From Excoecaria cochinchinensis (lineage: Eukaryota > Streptophyta > Magnoliopsida > Malpighiales > Euphorbiaceae), in contig CANTUQ010000109.1 in assembly GCA_947683425.1 (NCBI GenBank), forward strand, positions 1,704,501 to 1,768,500: a DNA stretch of 64,000 bases, read 5' to 3'. The position numbers and the translations under genes are program-made. The notes beneath the pieces are model-generated. The model did not search any database. It was not told where the DNA came from and worked only from the letters and a program-made list of their open reading frames with translations. This document shows positions 21,511-33,788 of the stretch, piece after piece; position 1 is the first letter of the stretch; each line of letters opens with the position of its first letter.

Positions 21511-24089
21511 TGTCACACCCCATAAGTGGCCTAATTGGATTTAGTAATTTTTAATTGGACAATTAAGGTTAATTGAGTAATATTCAAGAGGAAAGAGGAC
21601 TTGATTGCAAGGTTTTAATAAAGATTTAAATTACAGATTGTTAATTAGTGATTAAAGTGTAATTTTTCAAGGACTTTCTAGTAAAAGAGTATAAGTGGGT
21701 CTGTGTTTGTGCATGTGTGCCAGGTGGAGAACAGTGTGTGTGTACGTGTTGAGGGAAGAGAGAAAACTGAGGGAAACTCAGTTAGCTGGGAGCAGAAGAC
21801 TTGAAGTTCTCTCTTTCTTGCTCTCTCTCTCTCACGTAAAGCACATTCTGTTCCTTCCATTTGCATGTGTGTGTTCATCAGTTTTGAGAGCTGGGGTTAT
21901 GAGTTTTGAAGCTTCAGCAGGGTAAGTAGCTACTGGTTTTCCTTTGGGTTTTAGAGATTCTGTTATTGGATTTTGATTGTGATTTTATATGTTTGGAAGC
22001 CTCTGAGGATAAAAGGAAGGAGAAAGGAAAGGGCAAGGTTGTGGATTGAGCATACAGTGGATTTTTGGACTTCATTTCCAGGTTTGGGAGTGTTTCCATT
22101 TTCTCATGTTTGGATCCTGTTTGCTGTGATATGAATGCATTTACATGTGTGTATATGAAATGTTAAAGTCATGTGTTATAGTGAATATATTTACAGTAGA
22201 AAATGAATGATACGGATATGCAATAAGATGAATGTGCTTGAATTTGAATGCAAAATGCTGGGTTAGTGACTCTCTCTGTTTTTACTGATTGTCTGTGTAA
22301 GAATGTGATTGAGTGGAGTATAAGTGCTGTAAATGTGCTCAGAAGACTACAAGGTATGTGTTTGTATGATTTGTACATGAAAAATGGATTTAGACAAATT
22401 GGGTTTTGGAATTTTGATTGCACTCTGTTTTGACGTTTTTCTGAGTTTTCTGGAAATTTTGAAGAGTGAATTTGGAGAAGATGAAGAACTGTGAGAAGAA
22501 GGTCACGTGACGTGACTGGTGGTCACGCCGTGACCCTCTTCTCGGCTGATGGTCACGAGGCACGAAGCAGCTTCACGCCGTGACTCCTTCTTTACTGAAG
22601 GTCACGTCGCGTGAAGCAGCATCACGCCGTGACTGTCGCCCTTTTTCCTTGCGCGATTTCTTCCTCTCCTCCCAGGCGTCACGTGACGTGACTCATGGTC
22701 ACGGCGTGACTGCCTTGTGGTTTTGCTGGGCGCTCGCGTGAGGCCTGCGTCACGAGACGTGACTGGAGGTCACGCCGTGACCGGCCTTCCTTGCTGCCTG
22801 TTCTTGCTTGCTCTGCGTCACGAGACGTGACCAGTGGTTACGACGTGACCGGCTTCTGTTTTCCAAAAAAAAGGATTTTAACTTCTGTTTTAAAGGTTTT
22901 TCAACACCTATTAAATGTATGGGTTTTTAAGATTAAAATTGCATTTTAATAATTGTTTATTGTTGAATTGTATACATGATTAATAATTAGTGTACATGAT
23001 TTACACATTGTATAATTTATTTAACATAGATTAATTCAATATGAGCTATATGTCCTCATTACCTTCAGTATTGATATTTATATATTTGATTATTCTGAAC
23101 GTGATCAGTATTCAAGTATACATGAACTATAAGCTAATATAATATATGATTTGATACATGAATTATCGAGTTGTGTCATATAAGCCTGTATAAGTCATAG
23201 TAGTGGATAAGTAAGCGCTTACTTAGGTCAGAGTGTGTGTGCAGCTGCTATATGAACAGAATATTATATGCGGGTCCGTTTGGATCCTTGTCTCGACCAT
23301 GTTTGGTCTATATGAAAATAAAGCGAGACCTCGGTCTCTATATGAAAATTACATGTTTGAGACTCATGTCTCTATATGCTTGGGATATTGTGTTCTATCA
23401 GTATCCAAGTGACCGTATCCACTTCTTAGGTTTATACCAGACTAATCAGGCTACGTGTTTATATGTGTATATGTATTGTATATGTTGAGATGTTTTTAAC
23501 AAGATTAAATGAATACGTTTCACATGAATTCTTGTATATCCTGTATCGGTGTAATGTAGAAAAGTATGTTTGTATTTGTTAATTACTTGTATTGTAAATA
23601 TTTTTAAGGTGATGAGATACTATATTGTATTTGTGTATTGTTATTTTGTTTTGTTCCTCCCCACTAAGCGTTATCGCTTAGCACGGGCTCTTTTCCCGTG
23701 CAGGTGGCGAGTGCAGTTCAGAGTCAGATATCTGCAGGTCGGCCACTAGGAGTCTTTTTGGATGAAGTTGTTATATTTCTGAAGTCTTCCGCTGTGTTAT
23801 TTTGTATATGGCTTGTAATTAGCAGAATGAATCTTTTGTAAAGGAACAAGTATTCTTTTTGTATATGTAATTACATACGAGCCTTTTTGTAAAAACGATA
23901 TAAATATGATATATGTATAAGGACTTAATAAATATATGTTGCAGGAATTTTCTGATCAAATGATTAAAGTTTCTTTAAATCTCATTTGGTTTTCTTTTAT
24001 TTATTTATACAAGTGTAAATGTATATGATTATATGTGTTGCCCGCGTGGCACTCAGGCATCCTTCCAACGGGGATGGCGGGGTGTTACA
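21511..24089 (+). repeat. 3' LTR of the TR-GAG element
   Basis: It is exactly the same length as the 5' LTR (2579 bp). By line-by-line comparison I find six substitutions and no indels. In 3'-LTR coordinates they fall in the lines starting 21601, 22501, 22561, 22921, 23101 and 24001. Five are transitions. Confidence 0.93.
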
Positions 24090-24094
24090 CATGT

Positions 24095-26224
24095 GATGGA
24101 TATTTAATTTGTGTTTATTAATTAATTGGGTCGGATTATTAGTTGAGCATTAAGAGTTAATGTGTCAAAGTTGGTAAGAAAAAAAGATTAATTTTGTAAT
24201 TTTCAGGGGAGTCACATCTGTGATATGCAATACCATGTTCGTCAATGCATCTAGAAAAAGAAAATAATCATTTATTTATAAGACCCATGACCATGACATA
24301 TGATGTCACGCTCATGGATTCTGTAAGAAAAAGAAAATTATCGATATTTTGGCCATGCCACAGTTGTGAGGCACATGTTCATGCATGCGCATCCATGTGT
24401 CATGCCCACGAGCTTGGCTTTTTCCTTTTTCGTTAAATACAGTAGCATCAGGTTTTTTCCATAGCTATGACACCTTCTCCACTCTTATAAGGTAATTACC
24501 TCTATGTCTGATACTCTTCTCATGCCCGCAGAAAAGATGCCATACTTTCTATTTCTTAAATCATACGAAAATAAGAGCTTCACGGCCGTGAGACCCCAAA
24601 AACCTAAAAAAAAATCAAAAGTTGATAAAATTTAATCTAATTCTAAGTTCATTTTTTTATGGATTAGAGATGCATGTTAAGGGTTCATGTTTTGCACGAT
24701 GATTAGTTATGGACTTAATAACCAATGTGATTGTTCATTTGCATAAGTTTATTTTGGTTGAATAAGACCTAGTGTCTTTCCATCTCTATATTTCTGTTGT
24801 TCATCTAAATCCACTCAAACATAACTTGAAGTTTTTCTGTTATGATAAATATTATTAGGTTACATAGGATTAGATTAAGAAGAAGTACAAGAAAAAAAAA
24901 GATGATGCAAAAAAAAGATTTAAAGACTTTGTAAAAGGCTTGATAAATCTTATGCAAACTCATACATACTGCACCTTTGATTTTTTTATTAGCTCGAGAA
25001 AATTGGTATAGAAAAGTCCATAACTAGATTATTTTACATTTATGCTTATATTAATGCAAATTAATAGGATATGTAAGGACCTAAATTACACCATAGTAGT
25101 AATAAGTATTTTGTATTATGAGACAGTATGTATCTGTAAACACTACGTTTGTATCAAAGAAAATGAATAGCTATGTAAATCTTGTTATGTAACTAAATAT
25201 GGGTCATATCACGTGTATATATAAAGAAAATTTTATATAAGTGTATGATTGTAACCAAATAGATCCTGATATGTTTAGAAATGATGAAAATAACTTATGT
25301 ACATGTATATGCACATAGAATGTTATATGTGTAGATATATAATTTAGGTTACCGAGTTTATTGTGTGACACCTCACCAATTATAGTCCCGAATAGTATGT
25401 GATATCATTGTTAAGCTATATGTAGGGGGTGTTACAAGATAAGCACGCCAATGTATGCCAACCATATATGATAAGACCTAATAAATATCAAATCCCTCAT
25501 TAAATGATATTAATACAAGTATGCCTTCTATTAATACGAATAAAAGTAGAGTTCTTTATCGAATTGGGTTATTAAGAATACTAAAGCTTGGTTCAATATT
25601 GAATATGTTCAAACTTATATTAATAGGTATATCTTAACTTATTTCATTAACTTGTAGAGCATACTCAAGAGTTGATAACCTAATATTTTGGTAGTTGCAT
25701 GGAGATGTAATTGATATTAAGCATACTCAATGTCAATTTTAGTCTAAGTGGAACTGACCCACTAGAATAAATATCAGATTTTTTCGGTTCAATAGTGGAG
25801 CTATTGGATCGCAATAAAATAATAGGAGTTAAATGCAATTAATAAATGACCATATGATTGCATTCATAAATATAAGCATACGATAACTAGTTTTCGTTCT
25901 TAACATCTATTTGCATTTTCAATATGGACTTAAGCATTAATTTATGCTCTATTCTAACCCATTAGAATAACTATCGAATTTTTTCGGTTCAATATTGGAG
26001 CTATTGGATCACAATAAAATAATATGAGTTAAATGCAATTAATAAATGACCATATTATTGCATTCATAAATATAAGCATAGGATAACTAGTTTGCGTTCT
26101 TAACATCTATTTACATTTTAAATATGGACTTAAGCATTAATTTATGCTCTATTCTTAACTCAAATAAGTTGGCTAGACCCAACTTCATAGACTGGTATAG
26201 GAATTTTAAAATTATTTTTAAATA
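24095..26224 (+). other. Copia (+) leader, part 2
   Basis: Non-coding continuation of the copia leader after the TR-GAG insertion. It contains ACATG/CATGTGTCATG-type motifs near 24360-24410, reminiscent of the motif block in the minus-strand copia leader, and the 200-bp tandem duplication listed separately. A 73-bp piece at 25364-25436 (TGTGACACCTCACC...GGGGGTGTTACA) looks like the two tips of a gypsy LTR joined together, but it lacks a target duplication. Confidence 0.5.
25755..26154 (+). repeat. Tandem duplication, 2 x 200 bp
   Basis: 25755-25954 and 25955-26154 align with a constant 200-bp offset and a handful of substitutions. An example is TTTTTTCGGTTCAAT followed by AGTGGAGC or ATTGGAGC. 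Both copies end TTTATGCTCTATTCT. The duplication lies directly before the copia gag remnant. Confidence 0.9.
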
Positions 26225-27826
26225 CAAAAATTTAGTCTATGTTGGATCAAGATATCCCCCTATGCCTTAAGATAATGTTAGTGCTAATAAGCAAACAACT
26301 TATTTGAAGTATTGTGAGCATACTAATGCGAGGACATATATTATGCTTGCCTTTATATCCTACGAACTTCAAAAGCAATATGGGCATATGGATGCTCATA
26401 TCATTATCCTTCATCTCAAAGAGCTTTATAAAGAACAAGCTCGAACGGAACAATATAAGATATTAAAGAAGTTATTCCATTATAGGATGGTAGAGGGCAT
26501 TTCAGATCATGCACATGGGTTGAAGATGTTGGGTTATATTATGCATCTTGACTCTTGAAAAGTGGGGCAAAGTAATGAGTTAAGTGAGGACTTAATTCTT
26601 CAATCTTTATCTGATAGTACGCATAATTTGTGCTTAATTATCACATGAACAAAATTGAGGCATCGCTGCCTGAATTGAGGCAGCACTACCTGAATTAGTG
26701 AACATATTTAAAACTGCCTAGGATTCCATAAAAAAAATCAAAAGGAAATCATGGTTATGGATTCTTCTACTTTCTTAAAGGGAATAAAGAAAAAATAAAT
26801 AAATCCCAATGAAGGATTAAAAAGAATAAGGGCAAGAAGTTTACTCTAAAAGAGACTAACTCCAAAGGAACTTGTTTCTATTATGGTAAAGAAGGCCTTT
26901 GGAAGAGGAATTGTAAAACTTAGTTGGATTCAATAACGGAGAAGAAGCATGAATATGTTTCTACTTCAGGTATTTATGTTATTGAGATAACTACTCATAC
27001 TGTTATAAAATGCCTAACATGGGTATTAGATACCGGATGTGGATCTCATTTGTGTAATGATTTTTGGGGCTTAAGAACAATAAGAATGTGAGCAAAGAAG
27101 AGATAAACCTTTGAACGACAACTGGAGCAAAAGTTACTGATCATGCTGTGGGGACTTATCACTTAAATTTACCTAATGGATTAGTTTTGGAATTGGAAAA
27201 CTGTTATTTTGTTCCAAATTTATCTAAGAATATTATCTCTTTATCGTATTTAGTAAAACAATATTTTGATATTCATCTTAATAAGAACAAGGGTTGTTCC
27301 ATATTTTTGAATGATATCTTTTATTGTTCTGATCCGATTGTGAATAGAATATGGTTCTATTGTGAATGGAATATTCATACTTAATATTGATAAAGAAATT
27401 CATAATATAAATACAAAGAGACAAATGAGAGATAACTTTAGACCCATCTATTTATAGTATTGTTAACTTGGCCATATTAATAAGAGTCGCATGACTAGGT
27501 TACAAAAGAATATTGACTTAGGTTCATTTGATTATGAATCATATGAAGCATGCAAGTCTTATTATCTATATGGTAATATGACCAACATGCCTTTTAACGA
27601 TAAAGGTGCGTGTGTTAGTTATGTACTGAAACTAATACAATCAAATATATGTGGTCCAATGACAACACTTGCTAGATGTGGTTTCTCATACTTCATAACT
27701 TTCATTGATGACTATTTAAGATTTAGGTATGTGCATCTAATGAATTTTAAATCAGAAGATTTTAAAAAGTTCAAAGAGTTCAACAATGAAGTAAATAAAC
27801 AACTTGAAAAAAGTATTATACAGTGT
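26225..27826 (+). pseudogene. Ty1/copia gag-protease-integrase pseudogene
   Basis: The gag (UBN2-type) part gives ARTYIMLAFI, AHIIILHLKELYKEQART and DLILQSLSD, with stops between pieces. A degenerate knuckle follows (GTCFYYGKEGLWKRNC), then the protease signature WVLDTGCGSHLCND. Next come the GAG-pre-integrase region (NCYFVPNLSKNIISLSYL; MTRLQKNIDLGSFDYESYEA, CKSYYL) and the start of the integrase core (GFSYFITFIDDYLRF, with its first Asp). It stops soon after, near SEDFKKFKEFNNEV, so the rest of integrase, reverse transcriptase and RNase H are missing. The knuckle has lost its last His and the frame is broken many times. Confidence 0.85.
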
Positions 27827-27839
27827 TAAGGTCCATAAA

Positions 27840-28430
27840 TGGGAATGACTTTTAGAAGGGGATCCACTAATAGCTTCAACTTCTTTTGAAGTCAAATCTA
27901 GAAAAAGCAAAAGGGAACATCAGACACAAGTCAATGCAGGATTACAAGAGATATTGGCAAAATAGCACTTACAATAAGAGGGGATTGTCTATGATATCCA
28001 AAAAAATATCAGTATGTACAACATCCAAATGGATTAGGGTCTTAACTAGAATCAATGGAAAAGGGTTGCAACCCTCACATATGCTATTGACTACATCAAA
28101 TAATCGGTAGTCACCTATAAGCTTCGCTTGGGTAACAGTCAAAAAGTGCATAAAGCAGACAAATAAATTCACCTCGAATGCCAATGAAGGTATATTAAAA
28201 CACCTCTCCATAGCATCCAACAATGGCTCTAAGGCAATAATATCACTCTGAGGACCTATTTAATTAGCCATAAAAGGCAGAATCCTAAGAACACACAGTT
28301 TTCCATACATGACAAAGAAGAAGTAATATAATGCATGCCTAAAATGACAGCAAACTCCTTAAGAAGTGGGCAGACCTTTTGGTGGGTAAACCTAAAGACA
28401 TAAAGTTATGGATCTTGAAAACGAGTAGCA
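27840..28430 (-). other. Unrecognised coding remnant on the minus strand
   Basis: The minus strand at 28223-27969 keeps an 84-codon open frame (MLDAMERCFNIPSLAFEVNL, ending near DIIDNP). Upstream on the same strand are coding-like but broken pieces. The segment YRLFDVVNSI...CNPFPLILVKTL is faintly like part of the plant DUF7745 family found in retroelements. I would not assign it without a profile search. It lies between the truncated copia gene and PMD copy C. Confidence 0.3.
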
Positions 28431-28439
28431 ACATGAAAA

Positions 28440-29183
28440 AATGTGGACTTGGTGGTTATCAACGGTTAATATAAATGTGGGTATAAGAAAGACTGTCTTA
28501 GTTTTATCCGCCTTTTATAAAACCAAGTTATGCTAAATCAGAGCATGCCTTAAGGATATAAGTAAATTTATTTGTGTATTATCATGTTTGAATTTTTTTC
28601 TATAATTTTTTATACACTAAATTGAATACACACAATTAATTGTTCTGTGTTAGGTGGCGAACCCTACCTGATTTTAGTAACAATAATAGTAAAGACATGA
28701 ATGCATTCGTCTGGAGTTAAACTTGCAGCTTTTTTATGAGGTAATTATTTTATTTAAGTATGAGAAAATGTCGAATCTCATGTAGTTGAAAAAATTTGTA
28801 AGAAAGTACTTAACCATGTAAAATGTTTTTTAGATGGAGTGGGAACCATACAAAGGTATGATGCACTTATTACTAGATTTTTGTACAAATGGGCAAGGCA
28901 GTTGGATATCAATTTTGCCATTTATATATTTCCACATCATTAAGTGGCACCATCTTAATCGTTTCTTCAAAAATTTAAAATTGACCAAACCATTTCACCA
29001 GAAACACAAATTGATGATTTCCTCTATTATGTCAACTTGGGAACACATTATGCTCAAAATTGGGAAAATAAATTTTCAAATTTCATTTATGAGTGGGTTA
29101 ATTGACAAAATGGAGTTGTTAGTATGCCATTGCTAATAGCAACCTTGCATCTTAGGTCGAAATACATGCAGTGGTATGTCATG
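28440..29183 (+). pseudogene. PMD pseudogene copy C, part 1 (interrupted by the Athila-like element)
   Basis: Exon remnants match copies A and B: GGYQRLI-MWV-ERLS at 28450-28562; after an intron, a WRTLPDFSNNNSKDM segment from 28654; after TTTTTTAG, an exon from 28834 giving MEWEPYKGMMHLL, FHIIKWHHLN and NFQISF. The last codons before 29184 are LRSKYMQWYVM. The N-terminal PMD exon is absent: 5' truncation near 28440. The exon resumes at 42495. Several stops and frameshifts are present. Confidence 0.8.
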
Positions 29184-30767
29184 TGACGCGACCTCAGCAA
29201 GTGTACTGAATCTGCAAGTAATATAGTGATGTATAATTAAGACCACAAGTTATCGAATCCAAGGGACTGAGTTGCGTAAAGTTTGGCAATTAAATGTATG
29301 CTAAAGAATTCCCAATTGTTTGATGTGATGAATTTTTTTTTAAGTAAAAATTAAGGACTATAATTGATAAAATAACAAATTCAAGAATATTAAAAGACTC
29401 AATACCAATACAGATTTAATGAAATAACTTAAAGATCTTGCCAACGAATACCCATCCTCCCCAATAATGCCATGTAAATACTCAAACGCATCAATCACAT
29501 ATGCAGATCAGTGAACAACCTAGCCTATACCATAGCCTGCCTTTCGGATCCAGCTTCTCTAACACATGTACTTACCATCCCGGATTCAGCACATATTTTA
29601 GCATCGAAACAGGTCTTAAGTCCTAAGCTTAGATGATCCTACCATCCCGGATTCAGATATCAAAACTCAATTATCTTCTACAATTCTGAAACTATTAAAA
29701 TAGAGATCCACAGATTTAACTACCATCCCAGATTCATCAAATCAATGAAAATCGATAGAAATAGAACAGAGTATGTGTAAGTTCATGAAACAAATTACAA
29801 TCAAAGATTATCACGGTAGATCCATCTCAAACTTGTATTAATTTCAATAACAAACAGATTAATTCAGAGAAGATAAAACTAAGCATATGTATAAATCAAT
29901 CCACACAAAGCATTCACATGGTTATTGGGGATTCAAGACATCCCTTAACAAGAAAAGGAACTACTCACTTATCATTGAAATAAAAACGAAATTAAATAGA
30001 GAGAAGTTGATATTACCCATTTGAGATCTGAAAATGAAATTCTTACAATAATCCAAAATGACGTTCTTCAACTGAATCAGCTAATAAGACATCCAAAATG
30101 AATGATAAATTCTCCAATTCCCCAAAACTCTCCAGATCTCCCCACTGAATAATTAAATCTCAAAATATATGAAAAATCTAAACTTAGGTTGCAAAGAAAA
30201 TAAAATGAAATCTCCCTTTCGTTCCCAGAAAAATCGACCTTCATAATGTCTAACTTCAGTCCCTAAATAACCGTTCAAAGTCAAAAGGTGGCCTCAAATT
30301 CTTCGATTTTGTGCAGATCTTGTTTATATACATGTTACACGGCGGTATGGGAGTCTATCACCGCCGTGTAAACGGCTTCTGGTCAACAAATTTGAATTTT
30401 TGCTCCCCGTGTCCAGCGCCACAAATGTTGGTAAATCACGCATTACACGGCGGTATGAGAATGCCTCACCGCCGTGTAACTTCTTACGTAAGTGATGATT
30501 CCCGTTGTACACGGCGGTATGGAAGTTCCTTACCGCCGTGTAGTGCCGTTCTGCTGCAGTTTGTTATTTTCATTTCACACGGCGGTGAGGAAGAACCTTA
30601 CCGCCGTGTAAGCTACCTAAAAACGCCAAAAATAACATAAAATCTCACTTTAGTATATCAGACAATATCTAATAAAACTTTAACAAAAATATACTGAAAT
30701 AGAAACTTCTAAACTCAAAAGTAAGCTGAAAATTCATATAAAAACAACATATATTTTGAACTTATCA
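29184..30767 (-). repeat. 3' LTR of the Athila-like element
   Basis: It is 1584 bp with TG...CA ends on the minus strand. A TATATAAACA box near 30322-30331 lies only four bases past the innermost hairpin of the array at 30335-30609. The tRNA-like text CATCCCGGATTCAG is repeated several times near 29575-29735. Confidence 0.92.
30335..30609 (-). repeat. Four-hairpin array in the 3' LTR
   Basis: Hairpins lie at 30335-30371, 30443-30479, 30508-30542 and 30577-30609. Each has a TTACACGGCGGT-type arm, 11-13 bases between, and the perfect reverse arm ACCGCCGTGTAA (10-12 bp paired). Loops differ while arms are kept, and spacers of 28-71 bp are unrelated. They lie in U3, directly upstream of the minus-strand TATA box. 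Confidence 0.93.
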
Positions 30768-30782
30768 AAATACCCCACACTT
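30768..30782 (-). other. Polypurine tract of the Athila-like element
   Basis: The minus strand reads AAGTGTGGGGTATTT immediately before the 3' LTR start TGATAAG, the form usual for Athila/Tat elements. Confidence 0.85.
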
Positions 30783-32521
30783 AGCTTTTGCTCGCCCTCG
30801 AGTAAAATACCTCTTCAATTCCAACTTTCTCAATTTTCAAGCAAGAAAACGGAAATTCAAAATACCAAGAAAACACTTAGTAAATTCCACTTGAGAGCAA
30901 TTCTTACTTAAACAAAACTCAAAAGAAGAAAATACAATTAAATTTTCAGTGTGTGTGTGTAAAGGCCAAAACCAAAGTTTTAATAATTTTCAAAATTAAA
31001 ATTCCAGCACCAATCAATTAATGACCAAATAAGTTTGTGCACGAATGCACATCTGGTTTCTCAATTGAAACACTAGAAACACCATAGGCCTCTCCTTTGG
31101 TACCGGAACCCGAAGGTCATCTCCACTGAACAAATCAAGACATAAAAATGATCATTAGATCTTAAACAGGTTGTAATACAAGGTTCGACCGGTGATGGCT
31201 AACAAGAAGAGTTTAGAAAATCAACAAAGATTCAGCCACTCTACCGACTATTACCGCTACCCAATAAAATTTTTCCATAACCTACTTCCAAATTAACCAA
31301 AGTTGTCAAGACTTAGTTACTTCCCATGAAAAAATTTCGAATCACAAGAAAATGAGAAGATGAAATTTCCTTCTCAAACCTGACCATCCAAACATTTTAT
31401 TTTACAATAGAGGATAGCCCACACTTGAATTTTTCTATAAACTTTATTTATTTATTTATTTTTATTTTTATTTTTATTTTATTTTTTTAAATAGAGATAA
31501 ACTACCCCACACTTGAATATTTTAGTAACTTATAATCAGCTCCAAATTTCATACCAAATCACAAAGGGCATTATCTTCATCTTCATTTTCTTTTCTTTCC
31601 AACTTACTAAAACATTCAGTCTAACTTACTCTTGCCAATTAAATTGAAACTCATTCACACCACCACATGAACTCAATCACCCAAACTTTCCAACAGCAAC
31701 CCCCCACAATCCTAGAGTGGCCAGCTCTCCTATAAGGGTAAGCTAAAGGCTTTTTAGGTTTAATGGTAACAATAAGTTGTGCAAACAAGAAAATTGGCTG
31801 ACAAGGGTAGTTAATTCCATAGGTAGGAGAAAGTTTATTTAAAGTGACTTAACAAAGAAAGATGCCTAAATCATGTCAACATTCATGTCTTAATTGTTAT
31901 ATCGTTTTGAAGGGCAATGAGGAAGGTTCTAGTGCTCTAACGACTTTCTGATCAAGAGATTTCATGGCTGATTTTTTTCGACTTGTAAAAACTGGCCTGA
32001 GTGCAAAATATTGGAAATTTTAATTGTATGCTCTAATTTGAACAATGTTAGGAAGAAAAACTCTTAAACAGAAAATTACTCTCTTGCTAACTAAATGCTC
32101 TAAATAACCTTTTCAAGATTGAAAATTAAGCTGGAATAATCAAATTAAAAGTTTGCTAAACTAATCATGAGGAAAATTAAAAAGTTCAAATTAACCACAA
32201 CAAATCAACCACAACACAACTCAAGTAAACTACAACCAGAAACACATAACATAAAACAAGAAACACAAATTATGAAAACAAAATGCACAAGTGTAAATAG
32301 ATCACAACTTATATCTAAAATGCTGAAAATTAAACTAAAGTAAAATTAGACTAAAGTACTGCAGGGTTAGACAATATTCAAGTTATACCAATTAATTCAC
32401 TGCCCCACACTTAAAAACTTGCTGTCCCATGCAAGTAAACAAACGAAAAAAGAAATAAAAAGTAAGAAGTCATGAGTGAACAGAATAGATAATCAGAAAA
32501 ACTCCCAGAAATTTATGTCAC
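30783..32521 (-). other. Non-coding region between ORF3 and the 3' LTR
   Basis: No coding signal is seen. It includes a (TTTA/TTTTA)n run near 31440-31490 and repeated CCCCACACTTGAA-type segments (31420, 31503, 32403) that resemble extra copies of the polypurine-tract complement. Confidence 0.6.
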
Positions 32522-33788
32522 TCATTGTGGAGGTGGTGGTGGAGGAAAGCGATCCCTCATGGTCTGGTAAAATTGCTCCTGCTCCTGCTCCTGCCGAGAA
32601 AGGTATATGGAATGCTCCAGCCTCGCCAAACTCTGTGCTTGCATGGCTAACTGCTGCTCATGCATGTCCAAACGCCTCATAAGCTGAACATGTTCAGCAT
32701 GGTTATCCTCCATAAAGCTCTCCCACTGATCTAAGCGAGAATTAATCTGAGCCTGTCCAGTCTGCAAAGCCTCTAAATGGGCAGTAAGCTGAGAGAAATC
32801 ATAGGCTGGCATACCTGGTGCAGGTCCTGCAGCAGCTGCACCTGTAGCCTCCTATGGCTGCTCATCCTCATCTTCAGCCCCTTCTACTGGCAACTGTACT
32901 CGACCCCTTTCAATGAGGCGCAAGTATTCGTCCCTTGTGGACAATCTGACTTGATCATGAAAATGATGATCATCCACAATGATCCTCAAATTCTTCAGCA
33001 TCTTGAAGTCTATTAAATTATTATCTCCCAAATCTGGTCCTAATGAGCTAAGGCCTACTCTCTTAGCCAAAACTGTGATAACCCATCCGATCGCAATCTT
33101 CTTTACTTTTTTCGGATTACCCTGTAAGTCCTCAAATTTCTTCCATAAAAAATAGGCTCCATTCAATCGGATCTGGTGGATCATGCAATGTAAAAATAAC
33201 GCCTCAGCCAGTTCACCACGCCAGCAGCTTCAATGTGTCCATAAAAAGAGAGGGCAAAAAATCGATGCAAGATCCTCAAAGCATGGTCCCTCAGATGGTG
33301 TGCCTTGGACTGTCCAGTGACATATTGCGTGGCTGTGAGTGGATCGTGGATTGTGGCCCAAATTGTCTGTTTATTCATATCGGGAAGATGTCGGGCCCCA
33401 TCCACCGGAAAACCAAGGGCTTCTGAGAACTCATTAAAAGTCAATGTGTACTTCCTCTTGTTCAACCAAAATGTTACCTCTCCGGGGTCTTCCTCATCGT
33501 CATTATCAATCTTGCAATCTACGGTTGCAAGGAAATCCCGAGTCAACTTCGGATGAACTCTCTCATTTTTCTGAAAAAATTCTGCCCACCCTATCCCAGC
33601 AATCAACTCATTGATTTCTTCATTTATCCCCAAGCTCTGTAGTGAATCAAAATCTAGAAAGGTGGAGGGCAGGAATGTTGCCTCTGCTAGACATTGGAAC
33701 GCAGTATGGCACCTTGTTGGGACCCAAAAGGGTATCGAGCTATCCCGAGAAGACGATGCCTGGTCCGTTCTAGATCTTTTTGGAGCCA
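32522..33788 (-). pseudogene. Env-position ORF3 of the Athila-like element (ATHILA ORF1-like), broken
   Basis: The main segment (33788-33181) gives VAPKRSRTDQ, HPKLTRDFLATVD, EVTFWLNKRKYTLTFNEFSE and ALGFP. This resembles the ATHILA ORF-1 family (PF03078) and related plant retroelement proteins of unknown function. A frameshift at about 33183 leads to the second segment, MIHQIRLNGAYFLWKKFED through DEDEQP (33184-32852). An in-frame TAG follows, then a coiled-coil-like third segment rich in Gln/Glu ending in a proline run (32812-32522). No convincing signal peptide or membrane segment is visible, so an envelope role is not supported by the sequence. No ATG opens the frame. The reading begins right after a good acceptor (TTGATGCAG) at 33789, which suggests expression from a spliced RNA. 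Confidence 0.7.

Larger units (their letters stand above)
17491..24089 (+). mobile_element. TR-GAG-type non-autonomous gypsy LTR retrotransposon, 6.6 kb
   Basis: Two 2579-bp LTRs enclose only 1441 bp of internal DNA. That interior holds a Met-tRNA primer site, one gag ORF and a polypurine tract. The target duplication CATGT (17486-17490 and 24090-24094) is perfect. No protease, reverse transcriptase, RNase H or integrase is present, and there is no room for them, so movement would depend on another element's enzymes. LTR ends TGTCACACCCC...GGGGTGTTACA and the gag type point to the Tekay/Del chromovirus group. The LTRs differ at six positions by my count. This fits a recent insertion, about 0.1 Myr if a rate of 1.3e-8 per site per year applies. 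It landed in the leader of an older copia element. Confidence 0.93.

Noticed and set aside
25364..25436. 73-bp TGTGACACCTCACC...GGGGGTGTTACA segment as a tiny solo LTR
   Set aside because: It has gypsy-like tips but no target duplication (flanks TATTG and AGATA) and is far too short; kept only as a remark in the leader entry.
30335..30609. Regularly spaced palindromic repeats as a CRISPR-like array
   Set aside because: Spacing is irregular, the repeats are inverted arms around variable loops, and the context is a plant retrotransposon LTR.
32522..33788. True envelope glycoprotein in the Athila-like element
   Set aside because: Position fits, but no signal peptide, transmembrane helix or Cys pattern is visible; the protein resembles ATHILA ORF1 instead.
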